Shown here: positions 50,701-59,359 of the stretch, in pieces
Position numbering within the stretch: position 1 is the first letter of the stretch
Layout: every line of letters starts with the position of its first letter
NCBI GenBank assembly: GCA_016928195.1
Contig: JAFGLF010000044.1
Coordinates: 310,001 to 374,000 of the forward strand
Origin: Elusimicrobiota bacterium
GTDB taxonomy: Bacteria; Elusimicrobiota; UBA8919
DNA: 64,000 nucleotides
Direction: 5' to 3'
Notes under the pieces: model-generated
Database searches by the model: none
What the model was told of the DNA's origin: nothing
Seen by the model: only the letters and a program-made list of their open reading frames with translations
Program-made: the position numbers and the translations under genes

Positions 50701-51525
50701 GTCCGTATTGTAATCATAAGTCCATGTGTCATTAAGCGGATCGGTCCCATCATGACCGCCGAATACTAAAAATCTTTCATTATCAGGGTCATAACAGGAA
50801 TAAGCATCTGCTCTCGGCTCAGGGGCATAAGCACCTTTTGTCCAGGAAGAACCTTCAAAATTATAAATCCAGGTGGCGGATTCGATTGTTCCGGTTGATA
50901 TGCCACCGAAAAGTATTATTTTATTATTTTTGGAATCATAGCCGGCGCAGGAATAAACCAGAGCAATTGGGGATGAAATAGTTACAATTTGTGTCCAGGA
51001 GGATTTTTCAAAATCATATTCCCATGTATCATTGAAATAATCCGCACCATTGTATCCTCCGAAAAGTATTACTTTGTTTGTTCCTGAAGAAACCATAATA
51101 TGACCATACCGCTGGCCAGGTGATACTGCAGGTGATTTCTGTGTCCACTGTCCTGACTGCGGGTCGTAGACCCATGTATCGCCGAGAGGATCACCGCTGC
51201 TGTCAAAACCCCCGAATAAAAGAACTTTATCTTCTGAAGAACTATATGCCGTTGAATGCCATCTTCTTGCATCCGGTTTAGGCGTACCCGTAATATCATA
51301 GAAATTATTCAAAAGATTTACATATGAACCCGAATCATCACCTGTACCAAAGGTAAGCGTATTGTCGTGTACTCCTGCATTGAACTGGTAAGCGGTACTA
51401 TATACGGTGCAAGTACTAGCATAAAGGCATGTAAAATGTAAAAAGTAAAATGTAAAATATAAAACTAACCATTTTAGATGGATATAAGATTTAGATTGTA
51501 AAAAGTTAAATTCATAGAATTTCAT
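47761..51525 (-). CDS. Large secreted kelch-repeat, fibronectin-like protein
   Basis: This 1254-residue protein has a signal peptide (about 19-37, LVLYFTFYFLHFTCLYA) that is encoded by an AT-rich repeat. Six kelch blades lie between about 88 and 380, each with a VLLFGGxxxxGxxxxDTWVYD-type unit. Several Ig/fibronectin-like beta modules follow (about 440-1060), with TYYFSVKTQDDTG and TYYWKVEAIDP segments. The C-terminal 90 residues (NFPNPFNPEIESTTIKYVL, GNGIVVANGVYILEVKMD) are of the FlgD-Ig/type-9-sorting kind. It is probably exported to the surface, where it may bind carbohydrate or protein. No catalytic domain is seen. Confidence 0.8.
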   Translation of the reverse strand: MKFYEFNFLQSKSYIHLKWLVLYFTFYFLHFTCLYASTCTVYSTAYQFNAGVHDNTLTFGTGDDSGSYVNLLNNFYDITGTPKPDARRWHSTAYSSSEDKVLLFGGFDSSGDPLGDTWVYDPQSGQWTQKSPAVSPGQRYGHIMVSSGTNKVILFGGYNGADYFNDTWEYDFEKSSWTQIVTISSPIALVYSCAGYDSKNNKIILFGGISTGTIESATWIYNFEGSSWTKGAYAPEPRADAYSCYDPDNERFLVFGGHDGTDPLNDTWTYDYNTDTWADRAPGASPSPARSGGGMFYDSKNQSSVLFGGYNVSDNKVWFYSYTANKWSGIQPASVPSAKYGFSVNYISSLQKAFLFGGDSSGVQNNYYNYVFRSSGVYVTKYFDVPYSTELYWLSVEAPNQSGVPANTTLKFQVASSADNISYSEFKGWDNTTGTKYEYVGTPLSIGTTHDNNRYLKLKFYFDTSELPLSGTLQSAIVNFNRSPIKPSLASPVNGFSTSNTTPVFGWYETSDDDNDSLAYSIEIDDSGDFLSQVITSSNIAGISYSTTTILPHGTYFWRVRAWDGSNYSQWASSYTLYIDTIPPAAVTSFSASIGTLNGTINLSWYAPGRDDFSGSIASGKYYVRYSTYSILTENDWDQNSSDEKTITSVAITPGEIQTYTVDGLDNSTTYYFSVKTQDDTGNTSVISATSPFCMTNAEPSVTVKSPDGAETFSGNRVISWEYSDPYPLDDTHTFTIYDSSDGVNFNTTVASGLADGTTSYSWNTKNVINSATHIIKVVAYDARGLEGSDVSNAVFTVNNPNEAPVLTLTQPNGSEKINGNYTISFTVSDANLADNHIFTIYASTNSGVTYDIEIAQNITETSYLWNTASFQNSPKYRIKVTATDNGNPNLSGFDSSESDFEVNNDNEGPSAPVLVLPLNGSYNSIGSLKFVWQESTDPNTEDFLTYTLYYSSSIYFVYQTTVPDITETEYTPTDLIEEVTYYWKVEAIDPFNSKTVSDMFSFLVSWSKDDSDDGKVRVEISQGLPENYYVKIENTNSEFTAASRKSISDRLIKCLNQSVYNITAYDGSGNPQSIPVNASVRFKYIDDNNDGYLDGSDVKADNIRIAYLNETKNKWEFPKAQQINDRTNKQVKVNVEHFSYYTTVASVVPTKKVSNIMNFPNPFNPEIESTTIKYVLTESEDVTFCIFNLVGDLVFKTNIDAGVEGAIGCAEGYTNELTWDGKNGNGIVVANGVYILEVKMDDEKEIRKIAVIK

Positions 51526-51560
51526 TTTTCAGTTTTACATTTTAGATTTTCAATTTTACA
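51427..51560. repeat. GTAAAATGTAAAA words with inverted copies, overlapping a signal peptide
   Basis: GGCATGTAAAATGTAAAAAG at 51427 is mirrored by TTTTCAATTTTACATGCC near 51547-51564. The left half encodes the signal peptide of the kelch protein. Confidence 0.75.
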
Positions 51561-51569
51561 TGCCTTTAA

Positions 51570-52748
51570 CTATATCGGTAATATGAAAGTGAATTTCGAG
51601 CCCTTGCCGAGGCCGCCGGATTCCGCCCAGATTTTACCGTCGTAAAGTTCAACGATTTTTTTACAGATTGAAAGCCCCAAACCAAAACCGCCTGCCTCTC
51701 TTGTCAGCGACTGATCCACCCTGTAGAATTTCCCAAAAACTTCTTTTAAATTTTCTTTTGCAATACCTATACCATTATCGGCTACGGAAAAAAGAACAAA
51801 ATCAGGTGCAGCTGCCTTCTCCGATTTCTTTATTCCATTTGTCTTTATTATATCAACCGCTATCTTTCCGCCTTCATGTGTATATTTTACAGAATTGCCC
51901 AGAAGATTTGTAATAACCCTCTTTAAATGCTGATGGCTGCATTTAATATTAAAAGTATCGCTCAATGAATTGGACAGGGATATATCAATCTTTTTCTTAT
52001 CCATAAGCGGTTTAACTTCATTTACAGATTCATCCACAACTTTTACGACTGATACCTCCTCGTCTTTTATTCCGATAAAACCTGCTTCCATCTTTGCGAA
52101 ATCAAGCAAATCATTAACAAGTGATTTCATCTTATATGTCTGCCGGCTGATTATTTCAGTAAGTTTTTGAACTTCTTTATCGGTCTGGGCACGGAAAGCT
52201 TCCCGTTTTTCATCAACTTTCTCCTGTTCCGACAAGATTTCAATTGCACCTGAAATTGCCATAAGCGGTGTCTTTAACTCATGTGAGATTGTTGAAATAA
52301 ACTCATCCTTTAACTTATCCATTTCTTTTAAACTTACAAGCTGTGATTTAAGACTGCCGATTTCTACCGCCCTGTCAACAGTTGTTATAAGTTCTTTCAT
52401 CTCAAACGGTTTCATCAAATAATTACTTGCACCCTTTTTAATACAGTCCACCGCTGTTTCAATTGATGCATGAGCTGTTACAATAATCACTTCGGTTTTA
52501 GAATGTTTATTTTTTATTCTCTCCAGCAATTCGGAGCCGTCCATCTCCGGCATTTTCAGGTCGATTATTGCAACATCAAAATCATTTTCCTTCAAAAGAT
52601 TGAGCGCTTCAAGCGGATCGGCTGTTATCTGAACAAAGTAACCGCTTTTTGTAAGCGCTATTTCCACAAATTTTAAAATATCGGTTTCATCATCAACAAC
52701 AAGAATACGACCGACACCATTGGATTTCTGAACCGTTTTTTGTTCCAT
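51570..52748 (-). CDS. Hybrid receiver-histidine kinase
   Basis: This 392-residue protein has an N-terminal receiver (about 13-130: ILVVDDETDILKFVE, phosphoacceptor VAIIDLKMPEMDG, YLMKPFEM). HisKA follows (about 148-215) with phosphoacceptor FISTISHELKTPLMAISGA, then HATPase (HLKRVITNLLGNSVKYTHEGG, VADNGIGIAKENLKEVF, GGFGLGLSICK). It lacks PAS sensors, so its input may be phosphorylation of its own receiver by neighbouring kinases. The start follows GGAG. It is first of a contiguous kinase cluster running back to 64000. Confidence 0.92.
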   Translation of the reverse strand: MEQKTVQKSNGVGRILVVDDETDILKFVEIALTKSGYFVQITADPLEALNLLKENDFDVAIIDLKMPEMDGSELLERIKNKHSKTEVIIVTAHASIETAVDCIKKGASNYLMKPFEMKELITTVDRAVEIGSLKSQLVSLKEMDKLKDEFISTISHELKTPLMAISGAIEILSEQEKVDEKREAFRAQTDKEVQKLTEIISRQTYKMKSLVNDLLDFAKMEAGFIGIKDEEVSVVKVVDESVNEVKPLMDKKKIDISLSNSLSDTFNIKCSHQHLKRVITNLLGNSVKYTHEGGKIAVDIIKTNGIKKSEKAAAPDFVLFSVADNGIGIAKENLKEVFGKFYRVDQSLTREAGGFGLGLSICKKIVELYDGKIWAESGGLGKGSKFTFILPI

Positions 52749-52760
52749 AGGTTTCTCCGT

Positions 52761-54998
52761 TTATTTCGTAGGAAATTTTACGACAAACTCCGCACCCTTA
52801 CCTTCTCCCTCGGAAAATGCAAGTATTTCTCCGCCGTGCTGCTGTACAAGTCCGTAGGAAACAGAAAGCCCTAATCCTGTACCGTGGGAACGGGTTGTAT
52901 AGAACGGTTCAAAAACCCGCATTAAATCTTCCCTTTTAATTCCTACTCCGGTATCCTTAAAGGAAATTTCGATAAACTCAGGATTTGCAGATGCCTTACC
53001 GACTGTTTTTCCTATTTCCACCGTCCTCTTTGTAGCTATAGTCAATGTCCCGCCCTCGGGCATTGCCTTGGTTGCATTTGTTATCAGGTTCAAAAATACC
53101 TGCTCTATATGCAGTGAGGATATATTTATCCCGGGCAAATCATTATATTCCTTTATAACCTTTATTTTTTTAAGTTCAAGCTGCTTACCGTATAAAGAAA
53201 GCGACTGCTCCAATAAATCATTAATATTTACCCTGGTTAGATTTATTTTTCTTTGCCTCGAAAAAGTCAGAAGATTCTCTATAATCTGTTTTGCATACAA
53301 TACTGCTGTCTTTATTGCCTGTGTTTCATTGGTTTTCCTCTCCAAAAGCAGCAGTTCCGTATTGCCGAGAATGGTCTGTAAAGGATTCCCTATTTCATGT
53401 GCGAGCCCGGATGCCAGCTCCCCGATTGATGCAAGCCTGGATTGCGCGATAATTTGTGCCTGAAGTTTTTCTTTTTCCCTCTCCGCTTTTTTTTGTTCGG
53501 TAATATCCCGAAATATTCCCTGGCTTATTTTTTTGCCTCTAAATTCGAATATATTCGCCTTTATAGCCACATGTCTTATCTCTCCATCTCTGGTAATAAC
53601 CTGTGTTTCCAATGTCTGCCCCTGTTTATCCTTGACATGCTGCATGAAGGTAGCGGTAAACTTTTGCTCAATTTTTTCCGGAGGATGAAGAATCCGCTGG
53701 TGCTGCCCAATGATTTCTGATTTATCTCTGCCAACCAATTTTGATGCAGCAGGGTTACAATCAATTATTATACCTGTTTCAGTATCAGCTACAAAAATAG
53801 CATCCAATGCTCCTTCAAACTGCATTCTGTATTTTTCCTCCGCCTGACTCAACTCTACCTCTGCCTTTTTTCTTTCGGTGATATCCTGACCCATACCCAG
53901 GATACCCGCAACCTGACCCTTTTCATCAAATCTGGGAGTTAATGTCATATTGATCCATACCATATCCCCGTTTTTTGTTTTTTCCTTGATGTCACAGCTA
54001 ACACTTTCTTTATTATTATATATATCGTAGCGTATCTTCTCTGCCATATCTTTAGACTCTTCATCGAAATATAAAATATCGATCTTCCGGCGATTGACCA
54101 TCTCTTCGGATTTATATCCAAGTATGTTTTCTGCCCCTTTATTCCAGTAAATAATATTACGCTCTGAATCCGTGGATATGATGGAAACATGTGAAGAACT
54201 ATCCAGAATACTGTGCAAAAACATATTGGTCTTCTGAAGCTCATTCTGCATATCCCTGCGTTCGGTAATATCTCTGGATAAACCTATTACCGAAGTTACT
54301 TTTCCGTTACTATCCATAACAGGATTTAAAATTGTACTTGCCCATATTTGTTTTTTATCGGTAATCAATTTTGCTTCGCTGATATTAACCGTACCGGTTT
54401 TAAATACTCCTTTTATGGTCTCTGAATAATCTTCTGCAATTTCTTTTGGGAACAAATCAAATATTGACCTGCCTATTATTTCTTCGGATTTCTTTTCAAA
54501 AAACATTAATGCAGATTTGTTTATAGATAAAATCTTATTATCCTTATCAATCATAAAAATAAAATCGGCTGCACCTTCAACAAGAATCCTATATTTTTCC
54601 TCATTTTTGCGCAGTTCAGTTTCCATTTTTACTCTGTAAAGAGCGATTTCAATAGTACTTTTTAGTTCTCTTTCATCAATAGGTTTGACCAAATATCCAT
54701 ACGGCTCTACCACTTTTGCCTGTTTTAATATTTTATCGTCAACATAGGCGGTTACAAAAATAACAGGAATGTTTAATTGCAACTTGATTCTTTTAGCTGT
54801 CTCCACACCGTCCATAGCGCCCTCTAATCTAACGTCCATTAGTATCAAGTCGGGATTATGTTTTTCAGCTTCTTCTATAGCCCTGGCACCTGAACGGACT
54901 ATTGACGGCACACTATAGCCAAAATCCCTTAGGGTTTGCTGTAAATCCTCTGCAATAATTGTTTCATCTTCAACAATAATAATTTTTATTTTCGGCAT
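52761..54998 (-). CDS. Receiver-PAS-PAS-PAS histidine kinase
   Basis: This 745-residue protein has a receiver at 1-120 (IVEDETIIAEDLQ, phosphoacceptor LILMDVRLEGAMDG, YLVKPIDE) and PAS domains at about 133-250, 255-378 and 383-503. The HisKA at about 515-580 is of the LASGLAHEIGNPLQTILGN form, and HATPase runs from about 620 ([42 protein letters not shown]). The closely related HisKA/HATPase of the gene at 55427 suggests duplication. No membrane segment is seen, so sensing is probably cytoplasmic. Confidence 0.92.
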   Translation of the reverse strand: MPKIKIIIVEDETIIAEDLQQTLRDFGYSVPSIVRSGARAIEEAEKHNPDLILMDVRLEGAMDGVETAKRIKLQLNIPVIFVTAYVDDKILKQAKVVEPYGYLVKPIDERELKSTIEIALYRVKMETELRKNEEKYRILVEGAADFIFMIDKDNKILSINKSALMFFEKKSEEIIGRSIFDLFPKEIAEDYSETIKGVFKTGTVNISEAKLITDKKQIWASTILNPVMDSNGKVTSVIGLSRDITERRDMQNELQKTNMFLHSILDSSSHVSIISTDSERNIIYWNKGAENILGYKSEEMVNRRKIDILYFDEESKDMAEKIRYDIYNNKESVSCDIKEKTKNGDMVWINMTLTPRFDEKGQVAGILGMGQDITERKKAEVELSQAEEKYRMQFEGALDAIFVADTETGIIIDCNPAASKLVGRDKSEIIGQHQRILHPPEKIEQKFTATFMQHVKDKQGQTLETQVITRDGEIRHVAIKANIFEFRGKKISQGIFRDITEQKKAEREKEKLQAQIIAQSRLASIGELASGLAHEIGNPLQTILGNTELLLLERKTNETQAIKTAVLYAKQIIENLLTFSRQRKINLTRVNINDLLEQSLSLYGKQLELKKIKVIKEYNDLPGINISSLHIEQVFLNLITNATKAMPEGGTLTIATKRTVEIGKTVGKASANPEFIEISFKDTGVGIKREDLMRVFEPFYTTRSHGTGLGLSVSYGLVQQHGGEILAFSEGEGKGAEFVVKFPTK

Positions 54999-55005
54999 CT
55001 TTATA

Positions 55006-55407
55006 TTATTTCACTAAACTTTCTACTTTTTTCTTCAACTGATTAAGTGTAAATGGTTTTATCAAATAATCGTTAGCGCCTTTTTCGATACATTTAATTG
55101 CTAAATCCGTTCTGGCACTGGCTGTTATAATAAGAACTTTAACTTTAGGATATTTCTCCTTAATTATCTCCAGCAATTCAACACCGCTCATCTGCGGCAT
55201 TTTTAAATCAGTTATCGCGATGTCAAAATCATTTTTTTCCAGAAGATTAAGCGCATGAAATGCATCATGTGTTACTGTTACGGAATATCCGTTTTTTTTG
55301 AGTACGGTCTCAATAAACTTTAAAATTTCAATTTCGTCATCAACAACAAGAATATGTCCCTTACCCCGACCGGTATGACCATTTTTCTGACCGGTTCCTT
55401 GTTCCAT
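55006..55407 (-). CDS. Receiver-domain response regulator
   Basis: This 133-residue stand-alone receiver has ILVVDDEIEILKFIE, phosphoacceptor IAITDLKMPQMSG, LIITASARTD and the lysine in YLIKPFTL. Its N terminus (EQGTGQKNGHTGRGKGH) is a flexible basic extension. It closely resembles the receiver of the hybrid kinase at 51570. The start follows GGAGG. No output domain is present. Confidence 0.9.
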   Translation of the reverse strand: MEQGTGQKNGHTGRGKGHILVVDDEIEILKFIETVLKKNGYSVTVTHDAFHALNLLEKNDFDIAITDLKMPQMSGVELLEIIKEKYPKVKVLIITASARTDLAIKCIEKGANDYLIKPFTLNQLKKKVESLVK

Positions 55408-55426
55408 AATTCCTCCCCTCTGATTA

Positions 55427-57022
55427 TTATTTCAAAGGAATCTTTACAATAAATTCCGCACCTTTACCTTCGCCTTCAGAAAAAACAAGTATCTCTCCGC
55501 CATACTCTTTCATAATCCCATAAGAAACGGAAAGCCCTAATCCCGTGCCTTTTCCTACTTCGCTTGTAGTGAAAAACGGCTCGAAAATCCGCGCCAAATT
55601 GTCCTTTTTAATTCCGCTGCCTGTATCCTTGAAGGAAATGTTTATCATTCGCGGATTACTGCCTGTTGTATCCTTTTCTTCCTTTGCATATGCTTGTGAC
55701 GCACCGTCTGCTACAGATGTCATTACTGTCAATATTCCGCCCTCAGGCATTGCTTTGGTCGCATTTGTTATCAGATTCAAAAATACCTGTTCTATATTTA
55801 GCGAGGATATATTCATCTTGGGCAGGTTGCCGTATTTCTTTACGACCTCTATTTTTTTGATTTCAAGCTGTTTGCCGTATAGAGAAAATGTCTGCTCAAG
55901 CAAATCATTAATATTCGCCTGAACCAAAGCTGTCTTTCTGCGCCCGGAGAAAATCAGAAGATTTTCTATAATTTTCTTTGCATGCAGTACCGCAGTTTTT
56001 ATTGAATCCAGTTCTTCGTTTTTTTCTTCCATAAGCAATAACTCTGTATTACCGAGTATGGCCTGCAGAGGATTACCTATTTCATGTGCGAGTCCGGATG
56101 CCAGTTCCCCTATTGATGCAAGCCGTCCCTGCTGAGCAAGCATCATTTGTGTTTTCCGAAGTTTTTTGTATAAATTGCTATTCTCAACGGACAAGGTTAT
56201 AAAAGAATTGATTATATTTGCTTTATGTAAATCATCTTCGGAGAAATCCTCGTTAATATCTGTCTTATTGATAGTAAGCACCCCCAATACCGCATCTTTC
56301 GTTTTCAAAGAAAGCGCTATTGATGATTTTATTTTCTCACAACCCTTTATGTCCTTAAAGCGGGAATCCTTAGCCGGTTCGCTGATTAAAACCGAAGACT
56401 GGCTTTCTTTTTTCATCCAATCGGAAATATGTTTTCCCATAAACAACCTAGTATTTTTCCGGGCTTCCTCATCCAAACCATAAGAGTTGGCAATATATAA
56501 TTTTCCTTTATCATCAAACAACATTATAGAAACATCATCGGCTTTAAGCACCTTGCTGGTTAAATCAATAATTATTTTCAGTAAATCATTCAATTCTATG
56601 GTTGAAAAGAGATTTTTACTTATTTCATACAAGGCAACCGTTTCTTTGAATCTACGCTTTTCTAAAGCCCGCTTGACGGTAGCGGTAACCTCATCAATAT
56701 TAAAGGGTTTGCCGATATAATCAAAAGCGCCTTTCCTTAAACCCTCAATGGCGGTCTCCATTGTTCCGTATCCGGTAGCTATAATTACCTCTACTTCCGG
56801 ATTTATTTTCTTTATCTCGCCAAGAACAGTAATGCCATCCATTCCAGGCATTTTTATATCGGTAATAACTATATCAAAACTTTCTTTCCTAACTTTTTCT
56901 AAACCTTCTTCTCCGCTCTGAGCAGTATCAATGGTATATCCATGTTGCCTCAGTGTAAAAGACAGCATATCCCTTATACCCTGTTCATCATCAATACTTA
57001 ATATTTTACCTTTATTCATCAT
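55427..57022 (-). CDS. Receiver-GAF histidine kinase
   Basis: This 531-residue protein has a receiver (about 1-120, ILSIDDEQGIRDML, phosphoacceptor IVITDIKMPGMDG, YIGKPFN) and a GAF domain (about 135-285, EISKNLFSTIELNDLLKII). HisKA at about 300-365 has ASIGELASGLAHEIGNPLQ, and HATPase runs from about 400 ([43 protein letters not shown]). Its start overlaps the end of the upstream receiver gene by 11 bases, indicating translational coupling. Confidence 0.92.
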   Translation of the reverse strand: MMNKGKILSIDDEQGIRDMLSFTLRQHGYTIDTAQSGEEGLEKVRKESFDIVITDIKMPGMDGITVLGEIKKINPEVEVIIATGYGTMETAIEGLRKGAFDYIGKPFNIDEVTATVKRALEKRRFKETVALYEISKNLFSTIELNDLLKIIIDLTSKVLKADDVSIMLFDDKGKLYIANSYGLDEEARKNTRLFMGKHISDWMKKESQSSVLISEPAKDSRFKDIKGCEKIKSSIALSLKTKDAVLGVLTINKTDINEDFSEDDLHKANIINSFITLSVENSNLYKKLRKTQMMLAQQGRLASIGELASGLAHEIGNPLQAILGNTELLLMEEKNEELDSIKTAVLHAKKIIENLLIFSGRRKTALVQANINDLLEQTFSLYGKQLEIKKIEVVKKYGNLPKMNISSLNIEQVFLNLITNATKAMPEGGILTVMTSVADGASQAYAKEEKDTTGSNPRMINISFKDTGSGIKKDNLARIFEPFFTTSEVGKGTGLGLSVSYGIMKEYGGEILVFSEGEGKGAEFIVKIPLK

Positions 57023-57419
57023 CGCTCAACTCCTTATTTCCTGCTAATGCATTCTCTATTGTTTTCATTATGTCGTCAATATTAACCGGTTTATAAAGAC
57101 ATGTATACGCACCAAGTTTTTTAGCTTTCTTTTCAAATGCAAAATTAGGGTCTGAACTGCTGCTGAAAATAACTACGGTCTGATCCGGCCTGACCTGTTT
57201 AATAATACTCAGCGCTTCAGGCCCCTGCATTTTAGGCATATGAACATCAAGGAAAATAATATCATATGAATCTTTTCTGACCATCCCTACTCCTTCTAAT
57301 CCGTCATTGGCCGTAAATACCTCAAAACCCTGCGGTTCCAACATAAACCTGAACAGATCACGTATTCCCTGTTCATCATCAATAATTAAGATTTTCTTTT
57401 TCAATTTCCCCTCCATCAC
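57012..57419 (-). CDS. Receiver-domain response regulator
   Basis: This 135-residue stand-alone receiver has ILIIDDEQGIRDLFR, phosphoacceptor IIFLDVHMPKMQG, VIFSSSSDPN and the lysine in CLYKPVNI. Two start codons in tandem (GTG then ATG) overlap the stop of the upstream kinase in a GTGATG arrangement, so coupling to that kinase is likely. Its 3' end overlaps the next gene by 11 bases. Confidence 0.9.
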   Translation of the reverse strand: MMEGKLKKKILIIDDEQGIRDLFRFMLEPQGFEVFTANDGLEGVGMVRKDSYDIIFLDVHMPKMQGPEALSIIKQVRPDQTVVIFSSSSDPNFAFEKKAKKLGAYTCLYKPVNIDDIMKTIENALAGNKELSDDE

Positions 57420-59350
57420 AATGGCAGTTTTATTGTAAAGGTTGTCCCTTTGCCATCCCGTGTTACGGGGCTCTCTATTTTAATTGTTCCGTTATGTTTC
57501 TGTATTATCTCATAACATAAGCTCAACCCCAACCCAGTACCTTTTCCTACTTCTTTTGTAGTGAAAAATGCATCAAATATCTTTTCCTGATTTTCCTTCG
57601 GTATTCCTTCGCCTGTATCGGAAACGCTTATCTCTATATAGTCCAATGTCAAATCTCTTTGGTCTTTGGATTTAGAATTTTGGACCCCGGACTTTGGACC
57701 TTTGACAATCCTTGTGATTACTGCCAGCTTACCGCCGCCAGGCATGGCATCTATTGCATTGCTGCACAGATTCATTATAACCTGCTGTATCTGGTTTTTG
57801 TTTGCTTTTATCTGCGGTATATCTTTTCCATATTCCCTAGTAATCTCTACATTCTTTACTTTTGCCTGTGCTTCTATCAGTGATAATGTCCCGTCAATGG
57901 CTGCATTTATATCTATAACTTCCGCCTCTGTCTTCGCTGTCCTTGAAAATGTCAACAGGTCTACTATCAGCTTTTTACACCTTATTGCCTCTCTTTCTAT
58001 TGATTTCAGCGGCATATATAAAGGATTATCTTCCTTTACCATTCTAACAACACTCTGGCTGAATCCAAGTATCACACCCATTGGATTGTTTATTTCATGT
58101 GCCACTCCGCCTGCTAACTGTCCTACCGCTGCCAGCTTGCCTGACTGCATAATCTGAGCCTGAAATTTTTCTTTCTCATCTTCCGCCTTCTTACGCTCTG
58201 TAATATCTCTAAAAATACCTAACAGGTATTGCTCCCCTTTCAATACTACCGGCGATGAATTAACATCAGCATAGAAAACACTGCCGTCTTTTCTTTTTAC
58301 CGGTATATCTTTTGCCAGAACAATTTTTCCTCTCGCCTGTTTCTGAAACTGTTCTACAACATAAGGGAGGTCTTTTTCAGGATGAATATCGTTTACTCCC
58401 AGCTCCTTAATTTCTTCCAAATTATAACCCAGCATTCTGCAAATCATATTATTACCGGTATAAAATTTTTTACTTTTCAAATCCGCCAGAAGAATTCCGT
58501 CTGTCACATTATCAAAAATCGATCTAAACCGCTCTTCTGATTCTTTCAGAGATTCTTCCGCATTTTTGCGTTCCGTTATGTCTTTATCTACCCCGCGGTA
58601 TCCTATAATATTCCCTTTTTCGTCCAAAACAGGTACTCCGTTGGTCAGCAAACATATACGCTTACCTTCCTTGTTCAAATTCCAGTTCTCTAAATCTTTA
58701 ACGGATAACTTTTTCTTAACTATTTCCGAAAATATTTTCCCTATTCTTTCCGCTTCTTCAGGCAACATAAAATCAAACGGGGTTTTACCAAGGATTTCAT
58801 TCACTTCATATCCCAGGATATTCTTAACCTGCTCCGAACAATATTTATAAACACCATTCCTGTCCACTTCCCAAACCCAGTCGGCCACACTGAAAATAAA
58901 GTCTTTAAAACGTTTTTCAGAGCTCTGAAGTTCTTCCTTAACCTTTTCCCGTTCCTCGACTATCCTGCATAATTCCATACCGGCAACAATTTTACCTTTT
59001 TCATTTGTTAATACTGAGGCAATATTTTCAAACCTGAACGGTGTGCCGTCTCCGGTAATACCTATCCGCAAAGCTTTGTGAACTTTTCCATCTTTATAAG
59101 CTTCCCGTATCGGACAACCTTCACATATTTTATCCCGCCGTTCATATATTGCATAACAGTACTCTCCCGTATGCTTACCGAAATTGTCTATCATAAACTT
59201 ATTCTGATAGACTATCCTCATATCCAGGTCCTGAATACTAAGCCCGTCTCCCATAGAAGCCATTACCGTATCAAGTAGTTTTTCTTTATCCTTTAATAAT
59301 GATACGGCTTCACGATAATTCTTGTTTAATCCAGTTCTTCCTTTTTTCAT
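57416..59350 (-). CDS. PAS-domain histidine kinase with an in-frame repeat insertion
   Basis: This 644-residue kinase has three PAS domains: about 22-135 with CYAIYERRDKICEGCP, about 140-270 and about 275-400. A HisKA domain (about 405-470, AAVGQLAGGVAHEINNPMGV) and a HATPase domain follow. Within the HATPase, about 20 residues between ITRIV and DYIEISVSDTGEG (KGPKSGVQNSKSKDQ...) are encoded by TTTGGAC-type simple repeats (57643-57708). These resemble the repeat in the PorV-like gene near 47070. The insert sits in a loop, and the ATP-binding N, G1 and G2 motifs are intact. The start follows GAGGT. Confidence 0.92.
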   Translation of the reverse strand: MKKGRTGLNKNYREAVSLLKDKEKLLDTVMASMGDGLSIQDLDMRIVYQNKFMIDNFGKHTGEYCYAIYERRDKICEGCPIREAYKDGKVHKALRIGITGDGTPFRFENIASVLTNEKGKIVAGMELCRIVEEREKVKEELQSSEKRFKDFIFSVADWVWEVDRNGVYKYCSEQVKNILGYEVNEILGKTPFDFMLPEEAERIGKIFSEIVKKKLSVKDLENWNLNKEGKRICLLTNGVPVLDEKGNIIGYRGVDKDITERKNAEESLKESEERFRSIFDNVTDGILLADLKSKKFYTGNNMICRMLGYNLEEIKELGVNDIHPEKDLPYVVEQFQKQARGKIVLAKDIPVKRKDGSVFYADVNSSPVVLKGEQYLLGIFRDITERKKAEDEKEKFQAQIMQSGKLAAVGQLAGGVAHEINNPMGVILGFSQSVVRMVKEDNPLYMPLKSIEREAIRCKKLIVDLLTFSRTAKTEAEVIDINAAIDGTLSLIEAQAKVKNVEITREYGKDIPQIKANKNQIQQVIMNLCSNAIDAMPGGGKLAVITRIVKGPKSGVQNSKSKDQRDLTLDYIEISVSDTGEGIPKENQEKIFDAFFTTKEVGKGTGLGLSLCYEIIQKHNGTIKIESPVTRDGKGTTFTIKLPL

Positions 59351-59359
59351 AATATACCT

